Shown: positions 8,701 through 16,888, counted from the stretch's first letter. The stretch: 44,014 nt of DNA from Alphaproteobacteria bacterium UBA1002 (GCA_002291845.1 DBAU01000014.1:1-44014), one strand, 5' to 3'. Notes: generated by a model not told the origin, from the sequence alone. Made by a program: numbers and translations.

Positions 8701-9603
8701 GCCGATTAGACCTTCTCCTGACAGGATAGCTACGTTGTCTTCCCCCCATTCCTTCACGTAAGCGGCATGGGCAAATTCTGCCAGAATATAGCACGCCCCC
8801 TCTTTCATCTTGCATGCGTATGACAGAGCAGACGAAACAGAAAGCGCGAGGTTACTCGGCAGCGTCCACGGCGTCGTCGTCCAGGCGAGGAGAAAATATT
8901 TCTCCGCCTCCGGCGCGCCGGCAGGGCGTTCGTTCAACTCAAACGCCACCGTCACCGCTTTGTCGATGCGCTCGCGTGTTGCGTTGTCTAGCCGGGTTTC
9001 AAAGTTGGAGAGCGGGGTTTCCGCGCCCCATGAATAGGGGAGCACGCGGTAGGATTCGTAGATGTAGCCCTTGTCGTAGAGCTGCTTGAAGGCCCACAGG
9101 ACGGATTCCATGTAGGGCATATCCATAGTCTTGTAATCATTCTCGAAATCGACCCAGCGCCCCTGCCGGTCCACATAGTGCTGCCATTCCTGCGTAAAAC
9201 GCATCACCGAGGTGCGGCAATACTCGTTGAATTTCTGGATGCCAAATTCGGTAATCTGCTGACGACCAGAGATTTTCAACTCTTTCTCCGCCTGCATTTC
9301 AGCGGGCAGGCCGTGGCAGTCCCACCCGAAACGGCGCTCGACGCGCTTGCCGCGCATGGTCTGATAGCGGGCGACCAGATCCTTTACATAGCCGGTCAGC
9401 AGGTGGCCGTAATGTGGCAAGCCGTTGGCGAAAGGCGGGCCGTCATAAAACACATAGGCATTGGTGACGCCGTCGCGGGTGGCCGGACGGTTTTCAACCG
9501 ATGCCTCAAACACACGCTCTTTTTTCCAATATTCAAGAACTTCGCGCTCCATAGCGGCGAAATCGACATGCGAGGAAGGCTGGGGATAATGGGTGTTTTT
9601 CAT
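5773..9603 (-). CDS. ileS: Isoleucyl-tRNA synthetase with inserted GNAT domain
   Basis: This is a class I synthetase that charges tRNA-Ile with isoleucine and edits misformed Val-tRNA. At 1276 residues it is nearly 200 longer than expected. Landmarks in order: HIGH-type motif HYGH (64-67), editing-site WTTTPWTLP (241-249), the editing-domain segment HSAPGFGEVDQ with its aspartate at D346, then a GNAT acetyltransferase domain (about 386-558), return to editing-domain sequence from about residue 567, NYPHCWRTDTPLIYRA (620-635) and the KMSKS-type KYSKR (828-832). Both active-site signatures and the editing residues are present, so the enzyme should work. The frame is unbroken through the insertion. 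It has its own promoter and an AGGGA ribosome site before the ATG. Confidence 0.96.
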   Translation of the reverse strand: MKNTHYPQPSSHVDFAAMEREVLEYWKKERVFEASVENRPATRDGVTNAYVFYDGPPFANGLPHYGHLLTGYVKDLVARYQTMRGKRVERRFGWDCHGLPAEMQAEKELKISGRQQITEFGIQKFNEYCRTSVMRFTQEWQHYVDRQGRWVDFENDYKTMDMPYMESVLWAFKQLYDKGYIYESYRVLPYSWGAETPLSNFETRLDNATRERIDKAVTVAFELNERPAGAPEAEKYFLLAWTTTPWTLPSNLALSVSSALSYACKMKEGACYILAEFAHAAYVKEWGEDNVAILSGEGLIGLTYKPLFPFFSAHPKAFRVLDGTEFVEAGSGTGVVHSAPGFGEVDQKVCEANGISLVVPVDGAGKYTDEIFDIPMPASITREGAVLETERLYLRPFTQADYPLYQSLQADPKVAATTSDGLLPEEKIRAEFARFLDNQQRQGFTNWALFRREDDAFIGRAGFDTRDYLQFNETGQSAVELRYALLSDFWGKGYATEISTALLDWAVLNLPVSLFIAGCNPTYPEAVKLLKKLGFTSHHEVPYKNQQVLYHTQTVKEWCARRTGRTLSLKGLNVIADTRKDEGEPYTDAQLQKYGLANLRITQWLKEKGQLIRQEDYTHNYPHCWRTDTPLIYRAMPSWYVKVTEFKQRAVELNRNINWVPGHVRDGAMGHMLETAPDWSISRNRFWGCPIPIWKSDNPNNKQLYVFGSIAELQDFFQCEVKDLHRPYIDELTAPDPTDARYTLRRVEDVLDCWFESGSMPYAQLHYPFENREKFEANFPADFITEYIAQTRGWFNTLIMLSTAIFDREPFENVICHGVVIDEETGLKYSKRLKNYKDPMEVIEQFGADALRWLMVASPVMRGQDLGVDPDGKFIRDVVRLYIKPIWNAYHFFCLYANADGVKAEFRTDSDNAMDRYILAKCREMLTTVRDALDAYDTPTACSALAQFSDVLNNWYIRRNRARFWKGEVDTDKLSAYHTLYTVLHCVARAAAPLLPFTMEAMFAGLTNGGIMAQASSVHLQDFPLEMEATDLRADDVLHDMDRVRDICNAAHAIRNTENIRTRQPLATLTVYQPRLKAHQDYYRSLIADEVNVKEVVFSDALDAVASFKLKIHFPVAGKRLGAKMKDVGAAAKAGQWNREASGVIVVGGEALQPDEYDLHLEPKEGKGAQPLSTQDALVVLDLAVTPALEAEGIARDVVRLIQEARKNAQFDITDRIALTIKAADGVAKAIEGHRAYIAEQTLANAITVAEQVEGSFTTQAELDGQGIELGLSKAA
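7930..8448 (-). other. GNAT (RimJ/RimL-type) acetyltransferase domain inside ileS
   Basis: Residues about 386-558 of the IleRS read as a full GNAT domain: the opening LETERLYLRPFTQADY typical of GNAT_3 enzymes, the central strand ending in the acetyl-CoA loop FWGKGYATEIS (489-499), and the closing NPTYPEAVKLLKKLGF (520-535). The preceding IleRS text stops at VPVDGAGKYTDEIFDI and resumes at LKGLNVIADT, so the domain sits within the CP1 editing domain. GNAT enzymes transfer acetyl groups to amines such as protein N-termini or, in the TacT/ItaT toxins, to aminoacyl-tRNA. The substrate here is unknown. Confidence 0.9.
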
Positions 9604-9629
9604 GGCGTCCCTGACGGTTCAAGGCCCCG

Positions 9630-9658
9630 GTTATACAGAGGAATCCCGCCTATCTCAA
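9630..9658 (-). promoter_or_regulatory. Promoter of ileS
   Basis: On the minus strand TTGAGA (9653-9658) and TATAAC (9630-9635) are 17 bases apart, with a TG just before the -10. The -35 lies in an inverted repeat, TATCTCA-ACG-TGAGATA (9651-9667), which could be an operator. The predicted leader is only about 20 bases, too short for an attenuator or T-box. Confidence 0.6.
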
Positions 9659-9831
9659 CGTGAGATACGCAAAACTCCGCCTCTTTGAGGCCGCTTTGAC
9701 GGCATATGTTAAGATTTATTCAATCTTTTGCTCACAGGATAAGGGCTGCTCCGTACGAGGTGCGCTCCTGCAGTATCGGCCTGGCTGGCCAGATGCGTCA
9801 GGCCACGAAAAATAGAATGGCAGAAAGCATC

Positions 9832-10284
9832 ATGAACGACCAGCGCCTGACCACCCGCCTGATTGATGTATGGAATCGGCTATCACACGAAGAAGACATC
9901 CCCGATTTTTCCAAGCTGAACGTCAGCACCATCGAAGACCTCTGGCAAAGCTGCATGGTGCTGGTGCCCATGCCCAAAAGCACCAGTACGAACCGCGCGC
10001 AAACCACATTGAAGCTGCACCATATCGGCCGTAAAGTCTCCGATGTCATCGGCAATGCATCGGTGGGAACGTATATTGTAGCTCGCACCCGGCAATTTGC
10101 AGGTGAACGCATAATTCAACGGATTGATGAATTGCTGGATCAACCTCAACCGATTGAGGAATCCGGACAGTTTATCAACGATCGTCACAAAGTAGTTAAA
10201 TATCGTTCCTGTTTGCTACCATTTGGCAACCGACAAGAGGGTGTGACGCATGTACTGGTAGGGCTGGCCTGGCGTGAATTTTAG
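9832..10284 (+). CDS. PAS_5-like protein
   Basis: This is a 150-residue soluble protein that resembles the alphaproteobacterial PAS_5 family: a helical opening (TTRLIDVWNRLSHEEDIPDF), a short linker and a beta-rich core with LKLHHIGRKVSDVIGNASVG and a final strand ending VLVGLAW. PAS_5 proteins are often single-domain and of unknown signal. There is no output domain. I chose the ATG at 9832; an ATG at 9817 adds five residues, and a longer frame from 9706 looks like non-coding sequence. The neighbours give no functional clue. Confidence 0.65.
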   Translation: MNDQRLTTRLIDVWNRLSHEEDIPDFSKLNVSTIEDLWQSCMVLVPMPKSTSTNRAQTTLKLHHIGRKVSDVIGNASVGTYIVARTRQFAGERIIQRIDELLDQPQPIEESGQFINDRHKVVKYRSCLLPFGNRQEGVTHVLVGLAWREF

Positions 10285-10345
10285 GTGCAGCGCACCATCC
10301 AAACCCTTCTTGTTTCATGTGGCCGGCACGTGATATCACCATCAG

Positions 10346-11527
10346 ATGGTGCAGGTCGATACGCAGTTGGTAACACTTGGTCGTGAGGAAGAAGGCGCGC
10401 CCTTTCCTGCTGTCAATCCGCCGATTTATCGTACATCAACCGTTTTGTTCCCCACCATGCAAGCGCTGGAGGAAGCAACGGCCGGGCTCGGAAAAATACC
10501 GTCTTATGGTCGCTATGGCTCGCCGACTGCTGAGCATTTATCAAACGCACTCAACGCGTTGATCGGCTCTGATATTACATTGATTACATCTTCTGGACTG
10601 AGTGCCGTCACCACTGCATTACTAGGGGCGCTCAGTGCAGGCGATCATTTACTGATGGTGGATAATGTTTACGGCCCCACTCGCCTTTTTTGCGATCAGG
10701 TTCTGGCGCGTATGGGCATTGAGACCACTTATTTCCAAGGCGAAGCCAGCGCTGATGATATCGCACCCCTGCTGCGTAAGAATACACGTGTTATCTTCTT
10801 GGAATCCCCCGGATCACAAACGTTTGAGATGCAAGACATCGGAGGTATTTCCGCGTTGGTCAAACCGCACGGAATATTGGTGATTGCTGATGTGACGTGG
10901 GCCACGCCGCTTTACATGCGGCCTTTTGAACATGGGGTTGACATCGCCATCCACTCACTGACCAAATATGTCTCTGGCCATTCTGATGTGCTGATGGGGG
11001 CAATCAGCTGTCTGGAGCCGCACCGCAAAATAATGCGAAGCGCGTGGCTGCATCTCGGTGCACATGCCAGTAACGACGATTGCTACCTCGCGCTGCGCGG
11101 CCTGCGGACCCTTGGCGTGCGCGTGAAGCAGCATGAAGCTTCCGGCCTGACCGTGGCGCGCTGGTTAGCGGAACAACCGGCGGTCAAACGCGTGCTCCAT
11201 CCGGCTCTTCCGAAAGACCCCGGCCATGATCGCTTTCTTGCACACTTCACTGGCGCCTGCGGGCTGTTTGGCGTGGAGCTCCACCCTGTAGGCAAAGAAG
11301 CGGTCGCCGCCATGTTGGATGGGCTGGAACTTTTCGGGATGGGCTACAGCTGGGGGGGCTATGAAAGCCTCATTATTCCCGTCTATCCTGCAAAAATCCG
11401 TACTGCCTCGCATTGGCCGGCGTCATCCATTTGCCTTCGCCTACACATAGGGCTCGAGTCGGTGGAAGATTTAATTGCGGATCTAAGCCGTGGATTGAAG
11501 CGTCTGCAGGATGCAAAATCAGACTAA
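10346..11527 (+). CDS. metC: Cystathionine beta-lyase-like PLP enzyme
   Basis: This 393-residue protein belongs to the Cys/Met metabolism PLP-dependent family, whose beta-lyases cleave cystathionine to homocysteine, pyruvate and ammonia. Visible are YGRYGSPTAEHLSNALNAL near the N-terminus, SSGLSAVTTALL before the PLP-binding region, DNVYGPTRLF with the ring-stacking tyrosine, and the Schiff-base lysine in SLTKYVSGHSDVLMG. The C-terminal SWGGYESLI is typical of the MetC branch rather than of cystathionine gamma-synthase. Substrate choice cannot be settled by eye. The ATG has no clear ribosome site. Its stop overlaps the convergent gene by four bases. Confidence 0.88.
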   Translation: MVQVDTQLVTLGREEEGAPFPAVNPPIYRTSTVLFPTMQALEEATAGLGKIPSYGRYGSPTAEHLSNALNALIGSDITLITSSGLSAVTTALLGALSAGDHLLMVDNVYGPTRLFCDQVLARMGIETTYFQGEASADDIAPLLRKNTRVIFLESPGSQTFEMQDIGGISALVKPHGILVIADVTWATPLYMRPFEHGVDIAIHSLTKYVSGHSDVLMGAISCLEPHRKIMRSAWLHLGAHASNDDCYLALRGLRTLGVRVKQHEASGLTVARWLAEQPAVKRVLHPALPKDPGHDRFLAHFTGACGLFGVELHPVGKEAVAAMLDGLELFGMGYSWGGYESLIIPVYPAKIRTASHWPASSICLRLHIGLESVEDLIADLSRGLKRLQDAKSD

Positions 11528-12117
11528 AATAACCAGCTACGAGCCGTGGCAAGAATTCGATTCTCGCTGGTGCTGGCGGCACGTAGAAATAGCCGCATAA
11601 AATCATCAAGGAATGCAATCGCAAAACACACTGAGGCCGACATCATAAGGCTCAGCGCCAGTAACTGTCCCAGCAAGAAATAGAGCGGATCAGCAATCGT
11701 AGGGAGCGCCTGACCTGCATGCATACCGACATGAAATGCAATAGAGGAGCTCACCGCCACAGCCACGACAAACTTACGGGAATCCACCAGCGTTAGAGAA
11801 AGCGCATAGGCAAGAATGGCCCCCAGTACAAACCAGGGAACCATCGGGTAGCGAGATATCTCAATCTGCACCATTGCCGCGATGGCATAAAGAAGGATAA
11901 AAGTGATGGGCAGCAACAAGATCGCATCGCGGCCGATGCTTACTGACCACAAACCAACCACAACCACCAACAGCAAGTCACGATCCGCCTCAAGTAGGGA
12001 CAAAAACCCATGACTAAGCCCTGCGCTGGCTTCCCCGGATGGATAAATCACCAGAAATGGCAAGCACGCCAAGGCAAAAATGGCGCCAAAGAGCAATAAT
12101 ATCTTCTGATTATCCAT
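11524..12117 (-). CDS. HupE/UreJ-like membrane protein
   Basis: This 197-residue protein is built of about six hydrophobic helices and aligns by eye with the HupE/UreJ family of nickel/cobalt permease-like proteins: ASAGLSHGFLSLLEADRDLL, VVVGLWSVSIGRDAILLLP and SSIAFHVGMHAGQALP follow the family order. The family hallmark near the first helix, H-G-x-x-H-P-x-x-G-x-D-H, is damaged: the second His, Gly and last His are replaced here. So metal transport is doubtful. No hydrogenase or urease genes are nearby. It is transcribed divergently from the ModA-like gene and convergent with the cystathionine lyase gene. Confidence 0.6.
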   Translation of the reverse strand: MDNQKILLLFGAIFALACLPFLVIYPSGEASAGLSHGFLSLLEADRDLLLVVVVGLWSVSIGRDAILLLPITFILLYAIAAMVQIEISRYPMVPWFVLGAILAYALSLTLVDSRKFVVAVAVSSSIAFHVGMHAGQALPTIADPLYFLLGQLLALSLMMSASVCFAIAFLDDFMRLFLRAASTSENRILATARSWLF

Positions 12118-12207
12118 ACGCGGTGCGTAGCCTTGCCTTGCACTGAAATTCCAAACGTGGTGTCATAGCATTGCTTATCTCGCGCGACAATGGTGTGTAA
12201 GCAAGTG

Positions 12208-12222
12208 TTAACAAAATCTTAA
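12208..12222. promoter_or_regulatory. CtrA-type binding site (TTAA-N7-TTAA)
   Basis: TTAACAAAATCTTAA at 12208-12222 fits the full CtrA consensus TTAA-N7-TTAA. It ends eight bases before the ATG of the ModA-like gene, a place where bound CtrA would block transcription or translation start, and lies about 90 bases upstream of the divergent HupE-like gene. CtrA is the alphaproteobacterial cell-cycle regulator. The site is AT-rich, so chance is possible. Confidence 0.4.
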
Positions 12223-12230
12223 TAATTGCC

Positions 12231-13040
12231 ATGCAACGCCGTATTGCCTTACTTTTTTGCATGATATCCGTGGCGCTGCTCTCTTTCGCTGAACAGGCAG
12301 ACGCGGCGAGTCCCTCCATTGCCCCACAAGGTATTACCGTCATGGCGGACCCTAGTCTGACGGTGCCAATCACGCGCATCGCACGCGCCTACGCAGCCGA
12401 ATACCAAACCCCCATTTCGGCGCAATTTGCTCCCACAAACCTACAAATTCGAGAGGTAGAAGAAGGGGCGGAAGCCAATGTGATTGTTACCTCTAAGGCG
12501 ATCTGGATTCGTCAACTGGAAGCCAAGGGGCTGATCGATGTTTATTCACGCACCCCGATAGCGCGCAATTCTCTGGTTTTAACAGCCAGGCATCAAGCCC
12601 CGGAAGGTTTTTCACTTGCCTCACGGCCCAGGACGGCGGAATCCTTCATGCTGCCTGGCAGTTCACCAGACGAGCTTTCCTTTGCGCTGGGCGATCCGGA
12701 ATACACATCCGAGGGCACCTATGCGCTTGATGCGCTGGCTCGGCTTAAACTGGATGGTGAGCTTGAACCGTATTTTACGTTCTTTCGTGACATGCGCGTA
12801 CTGACGCATTCGCTGAGCTTGCCGGGTTCCTACGGCCTGATGTTTTACACCGATGCAACGCTGTACCCAGAGCTTCAGATTTTTGAGCGTTTCTCTCAAG
12901 ATATGCACGCACCGATTGTTTATGATGCCGTGACGGTTGCCGGTGCCAACATGATGGGCGGACGCCATTTTGTCGACTACCTTACCTCAGATAAAGCTCG
13001 CGCGATTTTCGCCCGCTACGGATTTCTACCCGCACTTTAG
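12231..13040 (+). CDS. ModA-like periplasmic substrate-binding protein (orphan)
   Basis: This 269-residue protein has a signal peptide (LLFCMISVALLSFAEQADAA) and a class II substrate-binding fold like ModA of molybdate ABC transporters: ITVMADPSLTVPITRIARAY, AQFAPTNLQIREVEEGAEAN for the first lobe, and MGGRHFVDYLTSDKARAIFA with ARYGFLPA at the end, which is typical for ModA/WtpA. The oxyanion-binding serines are not obvious. No permease or ATPase gene is adjacent, so the ligand and partner are uncertain. Its stop overlaps the convergent tsaD stop by four bases. A CtrA-type site precedes the start. Confidence 0.75.
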   Translation: MQRRIALLFCMISVALLSFAEQADAASPSIAPQGITVMADPSLTVPITRIARAYAAEYQTPISAQFAPTNLQIREVEEGAEANVIVTSKAIWIRQLEAKGLIDVYSRTPIARNSLVLTARHQAPEGFSLASRPRTAESFMLPGSSPDELSFALGDPEYTSEGTYALDALARLKLDGELEPYFTFFRDMRVLTHSLSLPGSYGLMFYTDATLYPELQIFERFSQDMHAPIVYDAVTVAGANMMGGRHFVDYLTSDKARAIFARYGFLPAL

Positions 13041-14095
13041 CCAGCCAGTGGCCACCGAGCCCGCGGAATAATCTCAAGCCCATCCGGGGGGAACAGATCC
13101 CGCCGCTCCAGACCGGCCCAGGCAATCATGGCGGCATTATCGGTACAGAGTCCCATAGGGGGGGCGACCATTATCATGCGGTGCTCTTGCGCCGTCTGGC
13201 TGAGGAGCGAACGCAGATAGTGATTTGCCGCCACACCGCCGGCCACCACCAGCGCGTGGCCATCTCCATACTCCTGCACAAACGCTCGTAGTGCGACGCC
13301 CAGTCGATCTTGTAAAATCAAGCCGACACTATGCTGAAAAGAAGCAGCTATGTCCGCCTTGGCTTGTGCATCCAGCTGTCCGCTTTCACCCAGCGCGACC
13401 ACCTGCCGACGTACCGCCGTCTTGAGTCCAGAGAAGGAAAAATCGGCATGCGGTTCACCACGCATTGGCAGAGGAAAGGTAAAACGCGTACCATTACCCT
13501 GACGGGCCAACATTTCCACCTCAGGCCCCCCCGGATAAGGCAGCCCCATCATTTTTGCAGTTTTGTCAAATGCCTCACCCAGCGCATCGTCCCGAGTGGC
13601 ACCCACTTTTTGATAGCATCCGACCCCTTCGACGACGAGCATCTGACAATGCCCACCAGAGACCAGAAGCAAAAAATAGGGAAACGGAGTGCGGTGACTT
13701 AGCCGTACACTAAGCGCATGACCTTCCAAATGGTTGATCGCATAAAACGGTTTGCGATGCACACTGGCAAGCGCTTTACCCGTCATCAGTCCAACGATCA
13801 CTCCACCAATTAATCCCGGGCCAGCAGTCGCGGCGATGGCATCTACGTCTGGCAGCGTCATTCCTGCCTGCGTTAACGTGTCTGCCAGCAACGCCTCGAT
13901 ATGCTGCATATGCTGGCGTGCGGCAATCTCGGGAACCACACCGCCATAGGCCTGATGCGCCTCCGTCTGCGAACGCAAGGCCTGCGCTAGAATCGTGCCA
14001 TCTCCGCGCACCAGTGCCACGGCTGTTTCATCGCAGCTGCTTTCGATGCCCAATACTATGGCATCCGGTGCGGGGAATCCTGTGGCGCGCGTCAC
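13037..14095 (-). CDS. tsaD: tRNA threonylcarbamoyladenosine transferase TsaD
   Basis: This 352-residue protein is TsaD, which transfers the threonylcarbamoyl group from its adenylate to A37 of ANN-decoding tRNAs in the cytosol. It shows LGIESSCDETAVALV at the N-terminus, AYGGVVPEIAARQHMQHI and the metal-binding INHLEGHALSVRL, the nucleotide-binding VSGGHCQML, and AGGVAANHYLR with CTDNAAMIAWAG at the end. The start is a GTG at 14095. Only 58 bases separate it from divergent hemC, a conserved alphaproteobacterial arrangement. Confidence 0.96.
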   Translation of the reverse strand: MTRATGFPAPDAIVLGIESSCDETAVALVRGDGTILAQALRSQTEAHQAYGGVVPEIAARQHMQHIEALLADTLTQAGMTLPDVDAIAATAGPGLIGGVIVGLMTGKALASVHRKPFYAINHLEGHALSVRLSHRTPFPYFLLLVSGGHCQMLVVEGVGCYQKVGATRDDALGEAFDKTAKMMGLPYPGGPEVEMLARQGNGTRFTFPLPMRGEPHADFSFSGLKTAVRRQVVALGESGQLDAQAKADIAASFQHSVGLILQDRLGVALRAFVQEYGDGHALVVAGGVAANHYLRSLLSQTAQEHRMIMVAPPMGLCTDNAAMIAWAGLERRDLFPPDGLEIIPRARWPLAG

Positions 14096-14153
14096 TTGTC
14101 AATACGACGGGGGAGGGTTACTAATGCGGTTTATGTAACACGAGCCGCCCACA

Positions 14154-15080
14154 ATGACCAGTCTGCGCCACCGCTTACCCCTGACGCTTGGTACCCGTGC
14201 CAGCTCGTTGGCTATGGCGCAGGCACATGAAACCCAGCGTATTATAAGCGAAACGTTTGGTCTGGCACTGGACGATATCATCCTAGCGCCAATGACGACA
14301 TCAGGCGACAAACATCTGGATGGAACCCTCCAAAACATTGGCGGAAAAGGTTTATTCACAAAGGAGTTGGAGACCGCGTTACTCAACGGTCAGATCGATT
14401 TTGCGGTGCACTCACTAAAGGATATGGCCACCGTTATGCCTCCCGGATTGATGATTGCCGCCACCTTTGCGCGTGAGGACGTACGGGATGCACTGATCTC
14501 CAACCATGAAGGCGGGCTGGAAGGATTGCCCCACGGCGCACGCTTTGGCACCGCCTCGCTGCGCCGTGCCGCGCAGGTCAAGCAACGGCGACCGGATGTG
14601 GAAATGTTTCCGCTGCGCGGTAATGTGCCTACCCGCCTAGCCAAACTCCGTGCCGGTGATGTCTGCGCAACATTGCTGGCGGTGGCGGGGCTAAAACGCC
14701 TGAATTTGTGGGAAAGCTGTGGAGGCGTGGCGCTGGATCCACAGCTGTTCATTCCAGCGGTGGGACAAGGGGCGATTGCACTGCAATGCCGCGAAGATGA
14801 CTACGTGATGCGTGAATTGCTGAATGCGGTAAATCATAATGATACTTTCCTTGCCGTTACTGCGGAGCGTGCCATGCTACGGGTATTAGATGGCTCCTGT
14901 CGTACCCCAATCGGTGGATATGCCGTGCGTGGAGCCGATGGTCGCTTCCGTCTGCAGGGCATCCTGCTTTCCGATGATGGGCAGACATTATGGCAGGCGG
15001 AAGATACGGCAGGGCAAGAAGATATGGTGGCCCTTGGTGAATCCGTAGGGTATGCGATACGGACCAAGGCGGGACGGTGA
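14154..15080 (+). CDS. hemC: Hydroxymethylbilane synthase (porphobilinogen deaminase)
   Basis: This 308-residue cytosolic enzyme joins four porphobilinogens into hydroxymethylbilane in haem synthesis. It has LGTRASSLAMAQA at the start, HSLKDMATVMPPG with the catalytic aspartate region, RFGTASLRRAAQ, and DGSCRTPIGGYA with the cysteine (C249) that carries the dipyrromethane cofactor. Its stop overlaps the hemD start by four bases, so hemC and hemD are coupled. No clear ribosome site precedes the ATG. Confidence 0.96.
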   Translation: MTSLRHRLPLTLGTRASSLAMAQAHETQRIISETFGLALDDIILAPMTTSGDKHLDGTLQNIGGKGLFTKELETALLNGQIDFAVHSLKDMATVMPPGLMIAATFAREDVRDALISNHEGGLEGLPHGARFGTASLRRAAQVKQRRPDVEMFPLRGNVPTRLAKLRAGDVCATLLAVAGLKRLNLWESCGGVALDPQLFIPAVGQGAIALQCREDDYVMRELLNAVNHNDTFLAVTAERAMLRVLDGSCRTPIGGYAVRGADGRFRLQGILLSDDGQTLWQAEDTAGQEDMVALGESVGYAIRTKAGR

Positions 15081-15799
15081 AGATACGCCCGCATCTACTG
15101 CTCACCCGTCCGGCAGAAGATTCGGCCTCTTTTGCTGCACAACTTGAGGCAGCTGGATTTCAAATCACCCAAGCACCTTGCCTTGAGATCGTTCCATTTT
15201 CTGCGGAATCTTTATCGCATCGGCCGGATGCCGTCATACTTACCAGTCGTCACGCGGTGGCTTCCCTTCATGCCTATGGTATTGCTTGTGATACACCGGT
15301 CTTCGCGGTGGGAGAATCCACGACGGCGGCTCTGCGCCATGCCGGATATCTGCACGTGATCACGGGCGCTGACGATGCTTTGTCATTGCTACCACTTATC
15401 CGCGCATCTCTGCCGCCTTCAGCCTCTCTGCTTTACCTTCGCGGCAAAGACATCCGGCATGATCTGGCTGGGTTGGTTTGCATGGAGGGCTACCCCTGCG
15501 AACAGCGCGTTGTTTACGCCGCACATCCTGTGGAGTCCCTGTCCGTCGAGGCGCGAGATTCTCTTAAGCAAGGCGATCTGGATGGGATCGTATTTTTTTC
15601 TGCGCGCACCATTCACGTCTTTGCCAGACTTGCCACGCAGGCGGGATTGCCTGAATCCTGCTGGCAGCGGCTGCGCGCCGTAACACTCAGTGCGGCGATG
15701 GCCAAAGAGGCCGAGGCCGTGGGGTTTGTCGCGCCGATCATTCAGCCGCTACACCGGGGAGCAGGGGCCATAAAAGTACTTAAAACCTTGTTTTCTTAA
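15077..15799 (+). CDS. hemD: Uroporphyrinogen-III synthase
   Basis: This is a 240-residue protein in the position and with the features of HemD, which cyclises hydroxymethylbilane with inversion of ring D. The family is very divergent; visible are the opening LLLTRPAEDSASFAAQLEA, DAVILTSRHAVASL, VFAVGESTTAALRHAGY, LYLRGKDIRHDL and DGIVFFSARTIHVFARL. It starts with GTG inside the last codons of hemC. Together with hemC and the following mic60 and hemY genes it forms the usual alphaproteobacterial haem cluster. Confidence 0.9.
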   Translation: MKIRPHLLLTRPAEDSASFAAQLEAAGFQITQAPCLEIVPFSAESLSHRPDAVILTSRHAVASLHAYGIACDTPVFAVGESTTAALRHAGYLHVITGADDALSLLPLIRASLPPSASLLYLRGKDIRHDLAGLVCMEGYPCEQRVVYAAHPVESLSVEARDSLKQGDLDGIVFFSARTIHVFARLATQAGLPESCWQRLRAVTLSAAMAKEAEAVGFVAPIIQPLHRGAGAIKVLKTLFS

Positions 15800-15838
15800 G
15801 GCGGTCTGTTTACATCTCAGTCTCATTTGGAATTTGTC

Positions 15839-16888
15839 ATGACTACCGAAACTTCCCCGTCCCCAGATCCCATTCTGCCCAGCGAGAAAAGTCGCCCCCC
15901 CATCTGGACCATTGCTACGTTAAGCGTAACGGCGCTTTTAGGCATTGCAGGAACAGGGTACTATTTTCTTTATCAAAAGGAGGCGCTGGCTTCGCAACGT
16001 CGTCAGGCCGCGAGCCCTTTAGCGTATTTTGAATCGCGCCAGCGTGTTCGCTCTTTTGATGAAGAGCCAAACGCCCCGCTGCAACCGCAAGACTCTGTCG
16101 CGACACGCTCCTCTCCTGCAGAAGAACCGGAGACGAAGGAGGAGAATGCGCTAGCATTCAGCGAACGTACTGTTGTTGAAACCGATAACGAGGAAGCCCT
16201 AACCACAACGCGCGCTGCGGATAATTCTGGTGATCTTGCCAATCAGCTGGCACAGCAGACGCAGCGAATGGATGCACTGGAAGCACGGCTCGATGCCCTG
16301 TCACAACAGCTTGACGGGCTGGGGGAGGCACTCGCTGAGCGTCCTGTCGCGCATAGCGCTGCCACCAGCGAGGATACGGCCTTGCTGATTCAGTTTTACC
16401 GCGTGCGTGAGCAGGCCATGCAGGCGCGGCCGTTTGAGGATACGCTAGCGGCCTTATTGGCGATGGAAGGTCTCGACGGTGAAACCTATGCCCTGCTCGC
16501 ACGGCTTCAGCGTGTTGCGGATGATGGGATTGCCAGCCAGAAAGAGCTGCGCAAACGTTTTGCTACCAGCCTGGAGGATTATCTTTCGCGTCGCCGCACG
16601 GATGCCCCCTCCACCGGGCTGTGGGAGGATATGCGCGGCCAACTGGGCGGCTTGATCCGCGTGCGTAAAATCGGCGCGCAACATGAAGGTGACGATGATG
16701 GCGCCCTCATTGCACGGGCCGAAGCTGCCCTCGCCGAAGGGGACCTTGCTTCAGCAGCCAAAGAAGTCTCCATGCTTTCCGCGCAGGCTGCACCTTACTT
16801 CGCCGATTGGCGCCAACAGGTCCGGCGGCGGCAGAACACACTGGACATTTTTGAGCGCGTCGAACGACGCCTGATGCGGGGGGCCTGA
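15839..16888 (+). CDS. mic60: Mic60 (mitofilin)-like inner membrane protein
   Basis: This 349-residue protein has an N-terminal cytoplasmic stretch, one transmembrane helix (IWTIATLSVTALLGIAGTGY, about residues 25-45), an acidic low-complexity segment, a coiled coil (LANQLAQQTQRMDALEARLD and beyond) and a helical C-terminal domain ending in ERVERRLMRG. This layout and its position between hemD and hemY match the alphaproteobacterial Mic60 proteins, relatives of mitofilin that shape inner or intracytoplasmic membranes. I start at the ATG at 15839; a TTG at 15827 would add four residues. It overlaps the next gene by one base (TGATG). Sequence similarity is weak, so context carries much of the call. 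Confidence 0.8.
   Translation: MTTETSPSPDPILPSEKSRPPIWTIATLSVTALLGIAGTGYYFLYQKEALASQRRQAASPLAYFESRQRVRSFDEEPNAPLQPQDSVATRSSPAEEPETKEENALAFSERTVVETDNEEALTTTRAADNSGDLANQLAQQTQRMDALEARLDALSQQLDGLGEALAERPVAHSAATSEDTALLIQFYRVREQAMQARPFEDTLAALLAMEGLDGETYALLARLQRVADDGIASQKELRKRFATSLEDYLSRRRTDAPSTGLWEDMRGQLGGLIRVRKIGAQHEGDDDGALIARAEAALAEGDLASAAKEVSMLSAQAAPYFADWRQQVRRRQNTLDIFERVERRLMRGA

Noticed and set aside
9604..9700. T-box or attenuator upstream of ileS
   Set aside because: The predicted leader is about 20 bases, there is no terminator, and T-boxes are not expected in alphaproteobacteria.
9706..9831. Longer start for the PAS_5-like gene
   Set aside because: The extra 42 residues have no family counterpart, and the stretch contains promoter-like and inverted repeat sequence. 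Starts at 9832 or 9817 fit the domain.
10285..10345. SAM riboswitch before the cystathionine lyase gene
   Set aside because: The gap is only about 60 bases and shows just short palindromes (GGTGC-AGC-GCACC), too small for a SAM aptamer with expression platform.
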